Assembly: GCA_946965045.2 (NCBI GenBank)
Contig: OX337237.1
Span: 62,001 to 126,000, forward strand
Reading direction: 5' to 3'
Origin: Epithemia pelagica
Taxonomy: Eukaryota > Bacillariophyta > Bacillariophyceae > Surirellales > Surirellaceae
Length of the DNA: 64,000 nucleotides
Shown: positions 21,340 through 31,397 of the stretch, in pieces
Layout: each line of letters starts with the position of its first letter
Numbering within the stretch: the stretch's first letter is position 1
Program-made: the position numbers and the translations under genes
Notes under the pieces: generated by a model
The model's input: only the letters and a program-made list of their open reading frames with translations
What the model was told of the DNA's origin: nothing
Databases searched by the model: none

Positions 21340-23304
21340 TTAATCCTTGCGAATCACTGTCGTTCGCGGCGGACTGTCTTCCATTCGATCCTCATTGGTG
21401 GCTCCTGGGTGCTCTCGGGGAGCACTCAAGGACACGCGATTCTTCTTGTTGACACCGTCCATGAGATGTTCGATCAATGGACTTGCTTGCTTGTTGGACG
21501 ACTTGGAGGAAGACACGGGCGTTCCCGATTTGGTTCGTTTGACACCTCGAGGCGTTGTGGCCAGAAACAACTCTCCACCACCACTCCCAAGTGGAAGCAA
21601 AATGGGACCGTTGCGGCGCGTCCCCAAGGGAGATGACTTGTTGCCAGTACTACTCTTGATGAGTTCCACTGCCACGCATTCTTCATTCGTTCTTGTCTTG
21701 TTGTTGTTCCAACGGTGCGGAGGAGAAGAGAGTGTTTCTTCTCCAGTCGAGAGACCCTTCATGGAAAGAGTCATACCGGAAAAGGTCCAGTTCGTATTGT
21801 TGTTCTCCCAGGCAATCGAACGACGCAAGGGCTGAAGTTTCTTGGGAGGAGACGGGACAAGAGTAGCAGAAAATGTCGTGGCATCGGGATTGCCATTGTT
21901 CTTGGTCGAGTTCGAGCCACCGTTCGTCTTGGTAGTGCTTGTCTTGGTGCCATCTGTGCTTGCTAAGAGAGATCGAGGAGGCAAGGGAGTCACGCGGAGA
22001 ATCTCCATGGGATCTTGTTGTTGTTGCTGGTCCTTCTTGTTGGTGTTGTGAGTGTTGCTCACATTGGTGGAAGTGTAGCGAGAACCACGAGGATTCGTGC
22101 TTGAGTCTTCGCCACGAAAGCAATCCAGCAAAATGTTGTGATAGTTTTCCAATCCAGCTTCGTTTTCATCTTGGAGATCTGTTTCGGCGCTGTAGGGCAT
22201 GGGGGAAAGAACCAAATTGGCGGCTGTTGCTCCTGTATTAGGGAGGGAGGGAGCCACACCGAGCGGATCATTCGAGTCCGGACCGTTGCTGGAAGGATCT
22301 TGGGTGGTAGAAGCCTTGGTGGCGAGTTCGCTCTGGAGCGTTTCAATCACCTTGCGTTGTTCTTCAATTTGAGAGCGCATCTGACGAACCTTGTGGTGAA
22401 GGCGCACCTCCAGCTTGGTGTAAGGTGCGCCATGATGAGCCGGGTCTCCCATCAGAGGTGCGCCACCATCGTCCTCCAAACTTTCATGCCTCGTATGCGT
22501 TGTGCCCCGTCCAACGGAATAATCTCTCCACCCAGCCGCCGGAACCGGAGGCACCGAACGATCGCCCTTGATCGAAGAAGACGAAGAGGACGGAGTGCTT
22601 CGAACGGAAGGAGGAGGAGGAATGACAAAGTGAACTCGTTCCGCATAAGGATCCCTTGAGTAAGAACCAGGAGGACAAACACCAATGAACCAATCGGATG
22701 GGCGATGATCTGCATCACGAGAAGCCGACTCAAAGGATCGGAAGAGCTGCGGCGTGAGAATGGGGGTTCGTTGTTCTCGTTCTTTCATCATATTCACCAC
22801 CGGAAGAAACTCGGGAGTGCGTTCTCGCAAGGACATGGAGGCCTTTTCTCGAGCTCGTTTATCACCCACATCATACCAGACTTCCTTGCGAATGAACTGG
22901 TCCCTGAGAGTACCGCAAATGCCCGAGGCACTTTCCTTGCGCGCCAAAAATCGACCGGGAGGCTTGAGTTCTCTCCAAATCTTGACCACGGAGGCCGCCA
23001 CTTGAGGCTTTTGGACCTTGGGAGCCGAGAGATATCGAAACTTGTGCTGTCGTACCAGTGCTCGAAACTTGATGTTGCCATGGTGACTCTTGCCAATACC
23101 TCTTCCGAGAATCACATCGTGATCTCCAATCTCATTTCCTGGAATGTGGCTCCAATCGCTTTCATGAGTAGAAGAGGTGAGAGAATCTTCTTCTTCGTTG
23201 TCTGGATGATCTTGAGGATCGTCTCTTGTTTCCGTGGGGGTTGGCTGTGACATTGGATCGTACGTGCTCCGTTGCGTCTCTTTCAACAACTCTCGGGACA
23301 TCAT
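21340..23304 (-). CDS. DUF6824-domain protein, copy 3, with coiled coil
   Basis: A single-exon frame of 654 residues starts at ATGATG (MMSRELLKET). The DUF6824 domain occupies about 62-160: HDVILGRGIGKSHHGNIKF (62-80), then KPPGRFLARKES (114-125), IRKEVWYDVGD, and the closing KRAREKASMSLRER. Residues about 297-330 form a heptad-like coiled coil (VRLHHKVRQMRSQIEEQRK). The rest is Ser/Thr/Asn/Pro-rich with Lys/Arg patches near the C-terminus. This copy lacks the LDVSLLLELMDLE acidic motif of copies 1 and 2, and its domain resembles the more typical family form (GGRFL replaced by PGRFL). A DNA- or protein-binding regulator is plausible but unproven. Confidence 0.85.
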   Translation of the reverse strand: MMSRELLKETQRSTYDPMSQPTPTETRDDPQDHPDNEEEDSLTSSTHESDWSHIPGNEIGDHDVILGRGIGKSHHGNIKFRALVRQHKFRYLSAPKVQKPQVAASVVKIWRELKPPGRFLARKESASGICGTLRDQFIRKEVWYDVGDKRAREKASMSLRERTPEFLPVVNMMKEREQRTPILTPQLFRSFESASRDADHRPSDWFIGVCPPGSYSRDPYAERVHFVIPPPPSVRSTPSSSSSSIKGDRSVPPVPAAGWRDYSVGRGTTHTRHESLEDDGGAPLMGDPAHHGAPYTKLEVRLHHKVRQMRSQIEEQRKVIETLQSELATKASTTQDPSSNGPDSNDPLGVAPSLPNTGATAANLVLSPMPYSAETDLQDENEAGLENYHNILLDCFRGEDSSTNPRGSRYTSTNVSNTHNTNKKDQQQQQDPMEILRVTPLPPRSLLASTDGTKTSTTKTNGGSNSTKNNGNPDATTFSATLVPSPPKKLQPLRRSIAWENNNTNWTFSGMTLSMKGLSTGEETLSSPPHRWNNNKTRTNEECVAVELIKSSTGNKSSPLGTRRNGPILLPLGSGGGELFLATTPRGVKRTKSGTPVSSSKSSNKQASPLIEHLMDGVNKKNRVSLSAPREHPGATNEDRMEDSPPRTTVIRKD

Positions 23305-23886
23305 GTTGTTGCTGTGGAGTGAAATAGGTGCCGAATGGGTTGTCGTGAATGATTTCCAAATGTATGTGAGCTCTTGGGTTGTCTCTTCTTTGACTATGTT
23401 CCCACCGCAGAGGTGGTCCTACTTCACGAACACATGATGTGCTTCAAATGCAAAATCCATCAAGTGACCAATGGCAAATAATGAGGGATTTTTCCACTTT
23501 GGGGTTTGTATGGGGCGGCCATGCTTTTGTGTACGCTACAAAAGACGTCGAAGGGCCTATGTCAAGATTATGTGGGCGCTAATGGATCCTCTAAGCAAAT
23601 TCTTCGCATGTGCACTTCATGTGCAACAAGAATTTAAAAGAAACCACTGTGGAATGTGGAATAGAAGAGAATTGAGAACAGAAGCGTCTCCGCAGTTGTC
23701 ACCGTAGTGCGGGACTTTTGGGGGAGCTCAAATTCAAAACCATAGCATTCGTAAGTACAAATTCGTTTTGGTCACTATGGCGTTCCCACGGATCCGGAAG
23801 GTCCCGGGAGTAACGGTCAGCGTCCGCCGAGGATGGGATCACGCCTGTCGATTCACCCGCGTGATCGATTCGTCACCGATAAATCC

Positions 23887-24212
23887 GAACGTTCATTCGG
23901 TTCCGAGCACCAACGTTGTCCGTATCCGGACAAGCACGCCGAGGGCCGAGGCATGCCATGGGGCCGACGTTCCCCCAGCTTTCGGGCGCGCGAACGAGGG
24001 ATGGCGTTCAGTCGAAGAAAACAACATGGAGAACAGATGGAAGATGTCAGAACGTTCATTCGGTTCCGAGCACCAACGGTGTCCGTATCCGGACAAGCAC
24101 GCCGAGGGCCGAGGCATGCCATGGGGCCGACGTTCCCCCAGCTTTCGGGCGCGCGAACGAGGGATGGCGTTCAGTCGAAGAAAACAACATGGAGAACAGA
24201 TGGAAGATGTCA
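23887..24212. repeat. 163-bp tandem duplication (two copies)
   Basis: Copy 1 is 23887-24049 and copy 2 is 24050-24212. Both begin GAACGTTCATTCGGTTCCGA and end GGAAGATGTCA. I see one substitution (CAACGTTGTCC versus CAACGGTGTCC). The unit length is not a multiple of three, so the two copies read in different frames, which argues against protein coding. Confidence 0.92.
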
Positions 24213-24645
24213 ATAGAGAGTCTGTGAAGAGTAGAGTAGAGCACATCTCAGTCTTGAATGATCTGTGCTGGATACATGTTCCGGGATGAGGACGAGGATT
24301 TTCCGTAACACATACAAAAGCATGTGTGATAACAGCCTTCCGGTTGAAGTCCACATAGACCCCGAGCACAAGTCATTCGTACTTTATCCTGATATCCTAC
24401 AAAGGTGCCAACTCAGTCATGACAAAGAAGGTCCAGGATGACCTCCGTCAAGGATACGGTATCAGGCTGTACTACAGACTTGGATTGCCCACACTACAAT
24501 AGGTTCTTATCAACCCTCCGGCTCAATAGTTGCATTGAAAAAAGCCAGTTCTGCGACTCCTTCCTTTCGTGACTGGAGAGACCATGGCGCCAATTTCAAA
24601 TGTCTTTCAACCGGACATGGTTCAGGCCCAGTCAGCGCAAAGGAG

Positions 24646-25012
24646 CAATAACAGATCAATCATGTCATGTCGGAGTGCTTCAATGAGAAACGAGTTCCAC
24701 TTTGGGTCATCCTCGGAAAAGAAGGAGTGCTGTTTGGCTAGGTAATTCCTCCATCCCTGGATCGACTAGAGACGATCGGACAGGTCAAGTCGCTTGTGGC
24801 CTTGTTCTGGTAAAAGGATCAATAACATACAATCATGTCATGTCGGAGTGCTTGGAGTCAAAGCTCCAATCTGGAGAGCTTCCATTTTTGAACCATTCCG
24901 ACATTTATCCAAGGAGAAGACGACCTGTTGTTTGGGGCTACGTAGCTCCTCCATCCCTGAATCGACTAGAGACAATCGGACAGGTCAAGTCGCTCGTGGC
25001 CTTGTTCTGGTA
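24646..25012. repeat. Diverged tandem repeat, units of about 174 and 193 bp
   Basis: Unit A (24646-24819) and unit B (24820-25012) both start CAATAACA and share ATCATGTCATGTCGGAGTGC. Both end with CGGACAGGTCAAGTCGC plus TGGCCTTGTTCTGGTA. The centres are diverged by substitutions and small indels. This is an older duplication than the neighbouring 163-bp one, and it lies just downstream of a DUF6824 gene. Confidence 0.8.
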
Positions 25013-25047
25013 CATTTGTCTTTGGTAGTGCAGTCGGGTGACTTGTT

Positions 25048-27113
25048 TCACCGCTTGCCCTTGCAGTGTCGAATGAGGACATCGCGCGTCCGTTGTCGCG
25101 CTTCGTCCGGTGACAGCTCGACGTAGGAAACGCCTTCGGACAAATCGTGCTCACGATCTTGTCGTCGTAAGAACCGACCGCCACGCTTGTGGACGGCTTC
25201 CACCAGAAAATTGGCCACGGCTGCCTTTTCAATATTGGATCGAGCCTCAATGTAAAAGTCATGAAATTCGCGAGCCATGTTCTGAAACAGTCGATTGCCC
25301 GGATGATCAAAGGCTCTTCCTCTGCAACAAAACACAAATCACAACCACGTGAGCCAGACAATTCGTTCAATTCGTTCGATTCACACACATACGAGTCTTT
25401 CCTCCAGTTCCACTGATACACATACCTTCGAACTCCAGTCAAAATATCATTGTTGGTGATATCGGAAATTGGAGAATTGCTTCGTTTTCGTTCCACAACC
25501 ATGTGTTTGCTCTTGTCGGTCTTGGTGGTTTCATCATGCTTTTGTAGAATTTCTTCCAACCGTTTGCTCGTCACTTCCACCGTACTGCTGTCCTTGTTCT
25601 TCTTGGTGTTGCGCTTGGCATTTTTCGACAGAGACGAAGCAATGGCAGCCGCTGCGGCCGAAGGTTCTTTCTCTTGTGGATTCGGTTTCACTGTCGTTGT
25701 CCCAAGAACCGAGGAACCTTGCGGCGAGGGAACGCGCGGTTCCTCCTCGTGGTCCGAATCATCATCGTCAATGGTGATAATTTCCGGACCACTACTGGAC
25801 GCCGATGTCGTGCGTGTGCGTGGTACTGGCAGTCGTGGCGGCAGGGGTTGGAGTCCCGAGTCGGTCGCGTGAGGAGGCGGCGGTTGGACGAGCGGTCCGC
25901 GAGTCAGCGGCAGTCCCACACGTGCGTCTGTCGTCCGATTGCGATGGGGTTCGGCCGACGACCATAAGGATAAGGAAGCATCCGAAGTCTTGTGGTGCGT
26001 GTTCCAGGACGGCGGTTGTGGCGGTGGTACCTGAGACGACGGTGGATGGACCATGGTTTGTGTTAGTGTCGTTTGTGACGCCGCGGAAGGAGTCAATCCC
26101 TCGCTTGCTGGGGCCGCGTACAGAGAGGAAGCATGGGCTGATGGAAACCCAGAAGGCAGTAGGGAACCATTTGCGGCAAGATGGGACAGTGCTCTCATTT
26201 CGAAGTGTGGATCATAGAAGGACGAGGACAAGGCTTGAGGGACTGTTGTAGTGCTGGGAACAGGAACGAGGCGATAGTGCACGTCCGTTGCAGGTGGTGT
26301 GGTACCTTGTGGTTCGAGTCCTTGAGGTACGGATGATGCATACAGGGGTGGAGCAAGACCCGCATGATGGTGATAATGCTTTTCCACCACCACCACATAG
26401 GGTGCTGCCGCTGGAGGAAGAGCGGAAATGCCGGGTGCTGGTCCACCGGTTGGCAGTGTCAGAGGATTGGGCTTGACGAGTGTCGTAGGTTCCGGTCTTG
26501 AGGGTAGTCTAGAGAAGATTGGTACTTCCGACTGTTTCATGGTGGTAGGCTTGGTGGGTCTTGCAAAACTCGTGCTTGCCATTTCTGAACTGGTCGTGGT
26601 GCCGCCACTAGACCGACTCTTCTTGTTGCGAGGAGAACTCTTGTGGTCCGTTCCCATGGTCTTTCTCTTTGACTTTTTGGCGCCTTGCTGTTTCTTCGGG
26701 GTCCGTTGAGATCCGGTTAGCGCCATCGAAGGAACATGATCCGGAGCGTCTTGTGCCGGATCCGTGGGGGAGGACAGGCGAGTGACCAGTGGCAACACTG
26801 GAGCTTGAGGCATGTCATGAGGATTGTTTCGCGGTGGTGCAAGTTTCATTCCTCCATAGGATAAAGGCACGGCTGCCATGGAAGGAGGAAGGAGACCATT
26901 TGGAATACTAGTAGTCTCAGTCCTCGGAGCTGCTGCGTGTCCATGACCCGGCGGTACGGTTCGAGTCGAAGTGGCAGTGAAACAGAGAGACGAGGCGTCG
27001 TGGTTTGTTCTTGGAGCCATCCGTGCCGTGGTTTGCCCCGCTGCTGGCCCTGGTACCGAAGCTGCCTCCCTTCGAGGCAGGGAACTTTGGTGTGGAGCTC
27101 CATCCAACGTCAT
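25048..27113 (-). CDS. DUF6824-domain protein, copy 4 (domain at C-terminus, two exons)
   Basis: Exon 1 is 27113-25426 (ATG at 27113, MTLDGAPHQS) and exon 2 is 25321-25048. The 104-bp intron (GTATGT...TTGCAG) is phase 2. Splicing gives NDILTGVRR|GRAFDHPGN, followed by LFQNMAREFHDFY, KRGGRFLRRQ, and DEARQRTRDVLIRH near the end, the usual DUF6824 order. Without splicing the frame runs into unrelated sequence. The product is 653 residues; the domain occupies about the last 100. The long N-terminus is Pro/Thr/Ser-rich with basic patches (KKSKRKTMG) and an acidic IITIDDDDSDHEEE run. Placing the domain at the C-terminus, and splitting it after its first strand, differs from the three other copies. 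Confidence 0.83.
25322..25425 (-). other. Intron of DUF6824 copy 4
   Basis: A 104-bp GT-AG intron (donor GTATGT, acceptor TTGCAG) of phase 2 splits the start of the DUF6824 domain. The position differs from the intron in copy 2, which lies at the end of the domain. Confidence 0.83.
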
Positions 27114-27637
27114 TCTGGAGGTGTCAATCGAAAAGAGACAAAGTAAATCGAAAATCGAAGCGATGCAATGGTCGCTCTTTCAACCTGATGCTTTTGAGAT
27201 TCTCCTGGCTTTTGGATCCAACGTTGATGACGGGAGCTTTAAACAACTTCCCTGTGCACTGTTTTGATTTGTGGATGCTCGGACGATACCACAGATGAAA
27301 GAAAGGAAAATGGAAAATGGAGGAGAGCGGAGGGAAAGTCTTCTCGCTTTTGATGTTGCTTGGTTTTTATTGGCTCCCCTCCTCTTCTCGTTTTTCTGGG
27401 TACCGCATATCAGTACTGTTTGGTGCAGAGTGACCATATTCGTATTCTACGGTGCGGTGACTGATTCCTATTTTTGGCCATTGAATCTGAAAAGGTTCAT
27501 GAACGAATAAGTCCTCTTACCAATTTTTGGTCTCTCCCTACGCGTGCTGGAACGTGTGAACGGTGCACGCACAATGGATGGGACGCAAGACGCCATCCCA
27601 GTCAATGGAATGCCATTCGAACTTTACTTTCCAGGAG
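27114..27637. other. Intergenic region, no supported gene
   Basis: Upstream flank of DUF6824 copy 4 and left flank of the transposon that begins near 27638. Short frames over 27180-27510 lack any domain. Confidence 0.5.
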
Positions 27638-27785
27638 TGTGGGGTAAACCTGATATTATCTGATACCAGAACAGATCTACATGGTTTCCATACGTATTGA
27701 AAAGATAGGTAGTCATAACAAAGGAGTACAGTCTAACGTAATTAGTGTAGCTAAACCCACCTCCACCCGGTCTTTCGACCACTAC
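27638..27785. repeat. Left inverted terminus of the head-to-head Harbinger-like element
   Basis: The outer block GTGGGGTAAACCTGATA begins near 27639. The inner block (TAGTGTA, then CCCACCTCCACCCGGT) ends at 27780. Both match the reverse complement of the right terminus, while the sequence between is diverged. Confidence 0.7.
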
Positions 27786-27805
27786 ACTTAGCACTACTAG
27801 CTAGA

Positions 27806-28820
27806 CTAATCTTCTACTTCGACTTGGAATACATCGAGGTCGTTGTTTTCGATACGAAGCTGGACCAAATTTACCACCGCCCCAAAAACCACATTGTGCC
27901 ATCCAAGGTCACCTCTGTATTTGTCTTTTAGAATGTTGTACCTTTTGAAGTAGCTGTTGACTACTTCATGTCGTGCTCTTGCATCAGCCATCATTTTGTC
28001 CATAAAGTTGTTGTGTCCAGACGGTGTAATGAAGTATTCTCCACCATCATTGTAGCCTCCATCTGCAACCATCATTTCCCCTTCATCCACTTTGTCTATG
28101 AGCCAATCTCTGCTGATATTGAGGTCTGCCCATGTCCCACAAGGGTATGGGCCATTCCACCACACAATCCACCCAGTGTTGATGCATACTCCAATTTCAT
28201 AACGCAGCCCAGGTCCCTTGAATTTGTGGGAAAACCACTTAGGGTCAAATGGAGCAGGCTCAAAAATTCTAAAGTCTGTTCCATCAACAGTAATGAAGCA
28301 ACATTGTCCTTCTTTTCTTGCATCATATCTATTTTCCCATTTTATCTAAAGAAAACAGGACAAAGATGGTGAGAATACAATGCTGACAAACTGGTACACG
28401 CCGTCCTCATGAACACTTACCAGTACTTACATAGTTAAGATGAGCCATCAGCTTTGTCACTATCTTACTCCACTTTCTAAAAGTCTTTCTTGTTGTATTT
28501 GCAAATGCCACCAGGACATCTTCTGAGGCGTAAACCTTAAGGTAAAGAAGTCCCCACAACAGGTGGAATGGCTTCCCTCCTCTTGGCAGAAGGTTCTCTA
28601 TTTCGTCCCACACATGCACACAAAGAGAAGGGGTTAGACTGAAATAGCCTCGAAAAGCTCTATGAAACTCATTTGTTGTTGGATTCCCATTCTTCCCCAT
28701 CATAGGAAGAGCACTTTGAATGAATGTTCCTGCATTCACCTCCATCGTCAGGAATTGTGAGTTTATGCGATATTCATGTTGGTGCCCATGCCGTGCAGTG
28801 AAGCTAAGTTCCAATGCCAA
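27806..28820 (-). CDS. DDE transposase (DDE_Tnp_4 / Harbinger type), two exons
   Basis: Exon 1 is 28820-28431 and exon 2 is 28345-27806, with an 85-bp phase-0 intron (GTAAGT...TTCTTTAG). The frame opens at a non-ATG codon; the first in-frame ATG is at 28745 (MEVNAGTFIQ), and a further 5' exon is possible. Exon 1 has the helical N-terminal region (FHRAFRGYFSLTP, LPRGGKPFHLLWGLLYLKVY). Exon 2 has the catalytic core: first Asp in CFITVDGTDFRIF, second Asp in MMVADGGYND, and the Glu in ARARHEVVNSYFKRY, the usual third acidic residue preceding a basic helix. DDE transposases of this type cut and paste the element through its inverted termini. No stop or frameshift is seen, so it could be functional. 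Confidence 0.82.
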
Positions 28821-28955
28821 AACACTATTCCTTTGCGTTCATCAAGAATTTTCGTTATAGTAGTGTTCGAATTTAATGTATGACTGTCTTTACGTGAACG
28901 CCATGGAGTAATCTAAGTACAGAAATGGTCACAGTCACTATTTCTGGGTCACTTG

Positions 28956-28986
28956 GGTCTGATCCGGTCAGATCTTGGATCAGACC
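28956..28986. repeat. Inverted repeat between transposon genes (site 1)
   Basis: GGTCTGATCC (28956-28965) and GGATCAGACC (28977-28986) form perfect 10-bp arms around 11 bp. The same decamer pair recurs at 29344-29364 in opposite order. The position between the divergent genes suggests protein-binding sites. Confidence 0.85.
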
Positions 28987-29173
28987 GGAGTATCAGTTTC
29001 GGTGATGAGGACCAATATTGAAACATGAATAACTTTTCGCAAGTCTCTCTAGAAACAGTATAGAAGCGACCCTCTTATTCACTGAAAAAAGAGTTAACTA
29101 GATATAACTTAAGCCTAAACATTGCTCATCAACAAGGTCGTCTGGTCTGCCAATGAAAAAGCTGCCTGGGTCG

Positions 29174-29199
29174 AAAAAAACGACCTGGGTCGTTTTTTT
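29174..29199. repeat. Perfect 12-bp hairpin between transposon genes
   Basis: A7CGACC and GGTCGT7 are separated by only TG, giving an almost uninterrupted palindrome. The CGACCT/GGGTCG core recurs nearby (CCTGGGTCGA at 29165). It could be a hairpin or a dimer binding site. Confidence 0.8.
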
Positions 29200-29343
29200 A
29201 CCACCAGACCCAAAGACAACTTACGTACTTAATCCTTATATTTAACCGACCCACAGTTAACTCATTAAATAAGGAACAAGGAGGTCGGTTCAGTATTGGC
29301 ATAAGTGCCAATGTCATGGAGAAATCTTCATTTATAAGAATCA

Positions 29344-29364
29344 GGATCAGACCCGGTCTGATCC
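29344..29364. repeat. Inverted repeat between transposon genes (site 2)
   Basis: GGATCAGACC and GGTCTGATCC flank a single C, giving a 21-bp near-perfect palindrome, and GGTCAGACC follows immediately. It uses the same decamers as site 1, about 130 bp upstream of the accessory gene's ATG. Confidence 0.85.
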
Positions 29365-29473
29365 TGGTCAGACCAGAATACCAATTACCCAGTATGCTTT
29401 CTTGGTCATAGTTTGGTTTCGCCAAAAAAACCACCCAGGTACTAAACTCCCCAACGTTCATTCCAAAATTGCT

Positions 29474-30537
29474 ATGACACGCTCCGGTAGGAACTCCCTT
29501 GGTGAAGGTCCCTTACTCTCTTGGGATTCCAGGACAGCAGACGCTGAGTACCTGGAAGACTTGGTAAAAAATCGTGCCTTTGCAGCAAGCGCTGCACCAA
29601 AGCAAGTGTGGTCTGATCATCCACAGTTCATGAAGTACAAGCTTGAATCATTTCGTACTGCATTGAATAAACTCAAAAAAAAATATGGATACCATTTGAG
29701 AGATGGCCCAAAGGAACAGGACAGTAAGGTGACCAGCAAGGAAGAGAGTTTCAATCCATTGGAAGATGTTGAGGATGATGCAGACGACGACCTTCCCCCT
29801 GGTTCTGGTTTGTTTGGGAAGAAGAAGGCACCAGGTGCACCAGGTAAGTCATGGTACGTGATCAAAATTGGCGACTTCTTGGTACCTACCTAATGTTCTC
29901 TCATCTATTGCTCTTTCTCTCTTTCTCTACAGATAAAATTAAGAGTATAGCTATGAATTTGTTACAGGGAAAAGAGAAAAAAAGGTCTGGAGTCGCCGTT
30001 CCAGTTGGTGGTGCTGACCTTGGAGCATTGGAAAACAAGAGAAAGAAGTCAGAAAAGAAGGATATGATGAAAGAATGGACGCCCCCTCATGTGCTGACCC
30101 AGTGGGTGGATCAGAACAAACAAAAGCATGTGGTTGTAGTGATCAACCTGCCCACTGGGGTTGCGCACAGAGATACAACAAATTGCGACATTGAGGTTGG
30201 TGAGTCACAGAAGGAACTGATTGTGACGATCATTTGGCCTACCAATAGCACAGATGTGGGAGAACTGTTGAAGCAGTTCTCCCAGGAGTGGATGGAGAAG
30301 GATGAAAACATTCGTAAGAAATTGGCTCTAGAAGATGCATTCAATCAATTGAAAGAAAAACAGACTGATTATGTGAGATCCAAGTTTGTCCTCTCTTTGC
30401 CTTTTGCAGTACAGTCAAAGTTTGACTACGAGTTTTTGTTTGACACTATCAATGGATTTCGTGCACTGATGGTATTCCTAGACGAACCGGATGCAAAATT
30501 CGAGGGTGGAATGCGCCACAAAATGGTGGCCCTTTAG
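29474..30537 (+). CDS. Transposon accessory protein, probable DNA-binding partner (two exons)
   Basis: Exon 1 is 29474-29843 (ATG, MTRSGRNSLG) and exon 2 is 29933-30537. The 89-bp phase-1 intron (GTAAGT...CTCTACAG) joins GAPGAP to DKIKSIAMN. The product is 324 residues. Residues about 14-75 (LLSWDSRTADAEYLEDLV through FRTALNKLKKKYGYHL) form a helix-rich basic region with regularly spaced aromatics, like the small DNA-binding modules of PIF/Harbinger second proteins. An acidic linker follows (EDVEDDADDDL), then Lys-rich patches, then a C-terminal region starting HVVVVINLPTGVAHRD with no family I recognise. Its divergent placement with the transposase and shared termini argue that it helps the transposase bind or enter the nucleus, by analogy to known Harbinger pairs. 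Confidence 0.75.
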
Positions 30538-30559
30538 ATAGCTGTAAAGTGTTCTTGTG

Positions 30560-30717
30560 TCGCGGTTGCAAAAACCGGGTGGTGGTGGGGACCGATTACA
30601 CTATATTTTAAGTTACCTATTATTCTGTTGATCGTATTACTAACCTAGCAATAGCTAACATAGTCGGTCTGCCTTTCTATGATGAAGTGGGGCTGATATT
30701 ATCAGGTTTACCCCACT
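30560..30717. repeat. Right inverted terminus of the head-to-head Harbinger-like element
   Basis: The inner block ACCGGGTGGTGGTGGGG...TACACTA (30574-30603) and outer block TATCAGGTTTACCCCACT (30700-30717) mirror the left terminus. The outer part here is itself palindromic (AGTGGGG...CCCCACT, 30686-30717). Confidence 0.7.
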
Positions 30718-31397
30718 CTCCAGTCCCTCCATCCTTTCAAGTCCATCAATTACATCTTAAAGTTTTGTTTGCTTCTCTCGAGCGACCACTACAGTTGAGT
30801 ATAGAGACACTTTCCGGTCGACCTACACGTGGAACTATTTCAAATTTCAAGGTAATGAATCTAAAACCTTGTATTCACGTGAAAAAGCTCGTATGTTGTT
30901 GTCTTGAGCGAACAGAAAATCAGAAGGGGGGATGAGTCATGCCAATCCCAACATCTTCACACGCATTCAATTTTGTCGGAGCACTCCCTAGGACAAGCTA
31001 GGATTGTTACCATCAAACGATGAAGGCAACCCCATGTCGTTATAGTTCGTGGATGATGACAGGGAGAAACGACCAAGCTCTACTCCTACCTCTAGAGCCA
31101 ATATTGACTCATATGAGAAGAGAGAGAGAGAGAAAGTCAATCCATCTTGCCGGCAATTCACAGTTCCTCCTGTATTGCTGCTACGTTCTTGTGGTTCGAA
31201 CGAGCATTTTTAATGCGACCGCGGCATCACATGGGTCGCTTTGGGTCGCCCATCAAACTTCCACATCCATCGTTGGTGCTCTGTCGTCTCATTTTTCGTT
31301 TGGAATCGTTCCACAATCCCTCCTCCTCCTTGTCGTCGTTGTTGTTGTTGTTCTTGTCGTCGTCGCCCACCACCCCTGTTGGTACTCGGACCATCCC
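30718..31397. other. Intergenic region, no supported gene
   Basis: The frame of the next gene is open back to 31020, but that extension is a run of hydrophobic codons from CTT/GTT repeats and is more likely leader sequence. Nothing else is visible. Confidence 0.5.

Larger units (their letters stand above)
23305..25047. other. Repeat-rich intergenic region
   Basis: This stretch between two DUF6824 genes contains a 163-bp tandem duplication and a diverged 174/193-bp repeat, listed separately. Short frames over the repeats are in different frames in each copy and are not credible genes. Confidence 0.5.
27638..30717. mobile_element. PIF/Harbinger-like DNA transposon with head-to-head genes
   Basis: Two divergent, spliced genes, a DDE transposase (minus) and an accessory protein (plus), are enclosed by inverted termini. 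The outermost match is GTGGGGTAAACCTGATA plus a few bases at about 27639-27660 and its reverse complement at about 30694-30715. A second inverted match, TAGTGTA...CACCCGGT, sits about 105 bp further in on each side (27743-27780 and 30564-30603). Similar spacing on both sides implies one decayed terminal inverted repeat of about 145 bp per end. A target-site duplication could not be fixed by eye. Both genes appear open, so the element may be intact or recently active. Confidence 0.75.

Noticed and set aside
23768-24289. 173-residue plus-strand frame over the 163-bp duplication
   Set aside because: The repeat unit is not a multiple of three, so each copy encodes a different peptide; no constraint on protein is evident.
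31020-31397. N-terminal extension of the PSMD5-like protein with a poly-Val/Leu segment
   Set aside because: The apparent membrane helix arises from CTT/GTT repeats; the ATG at 31398 begins ordered sequence and fits the family better.
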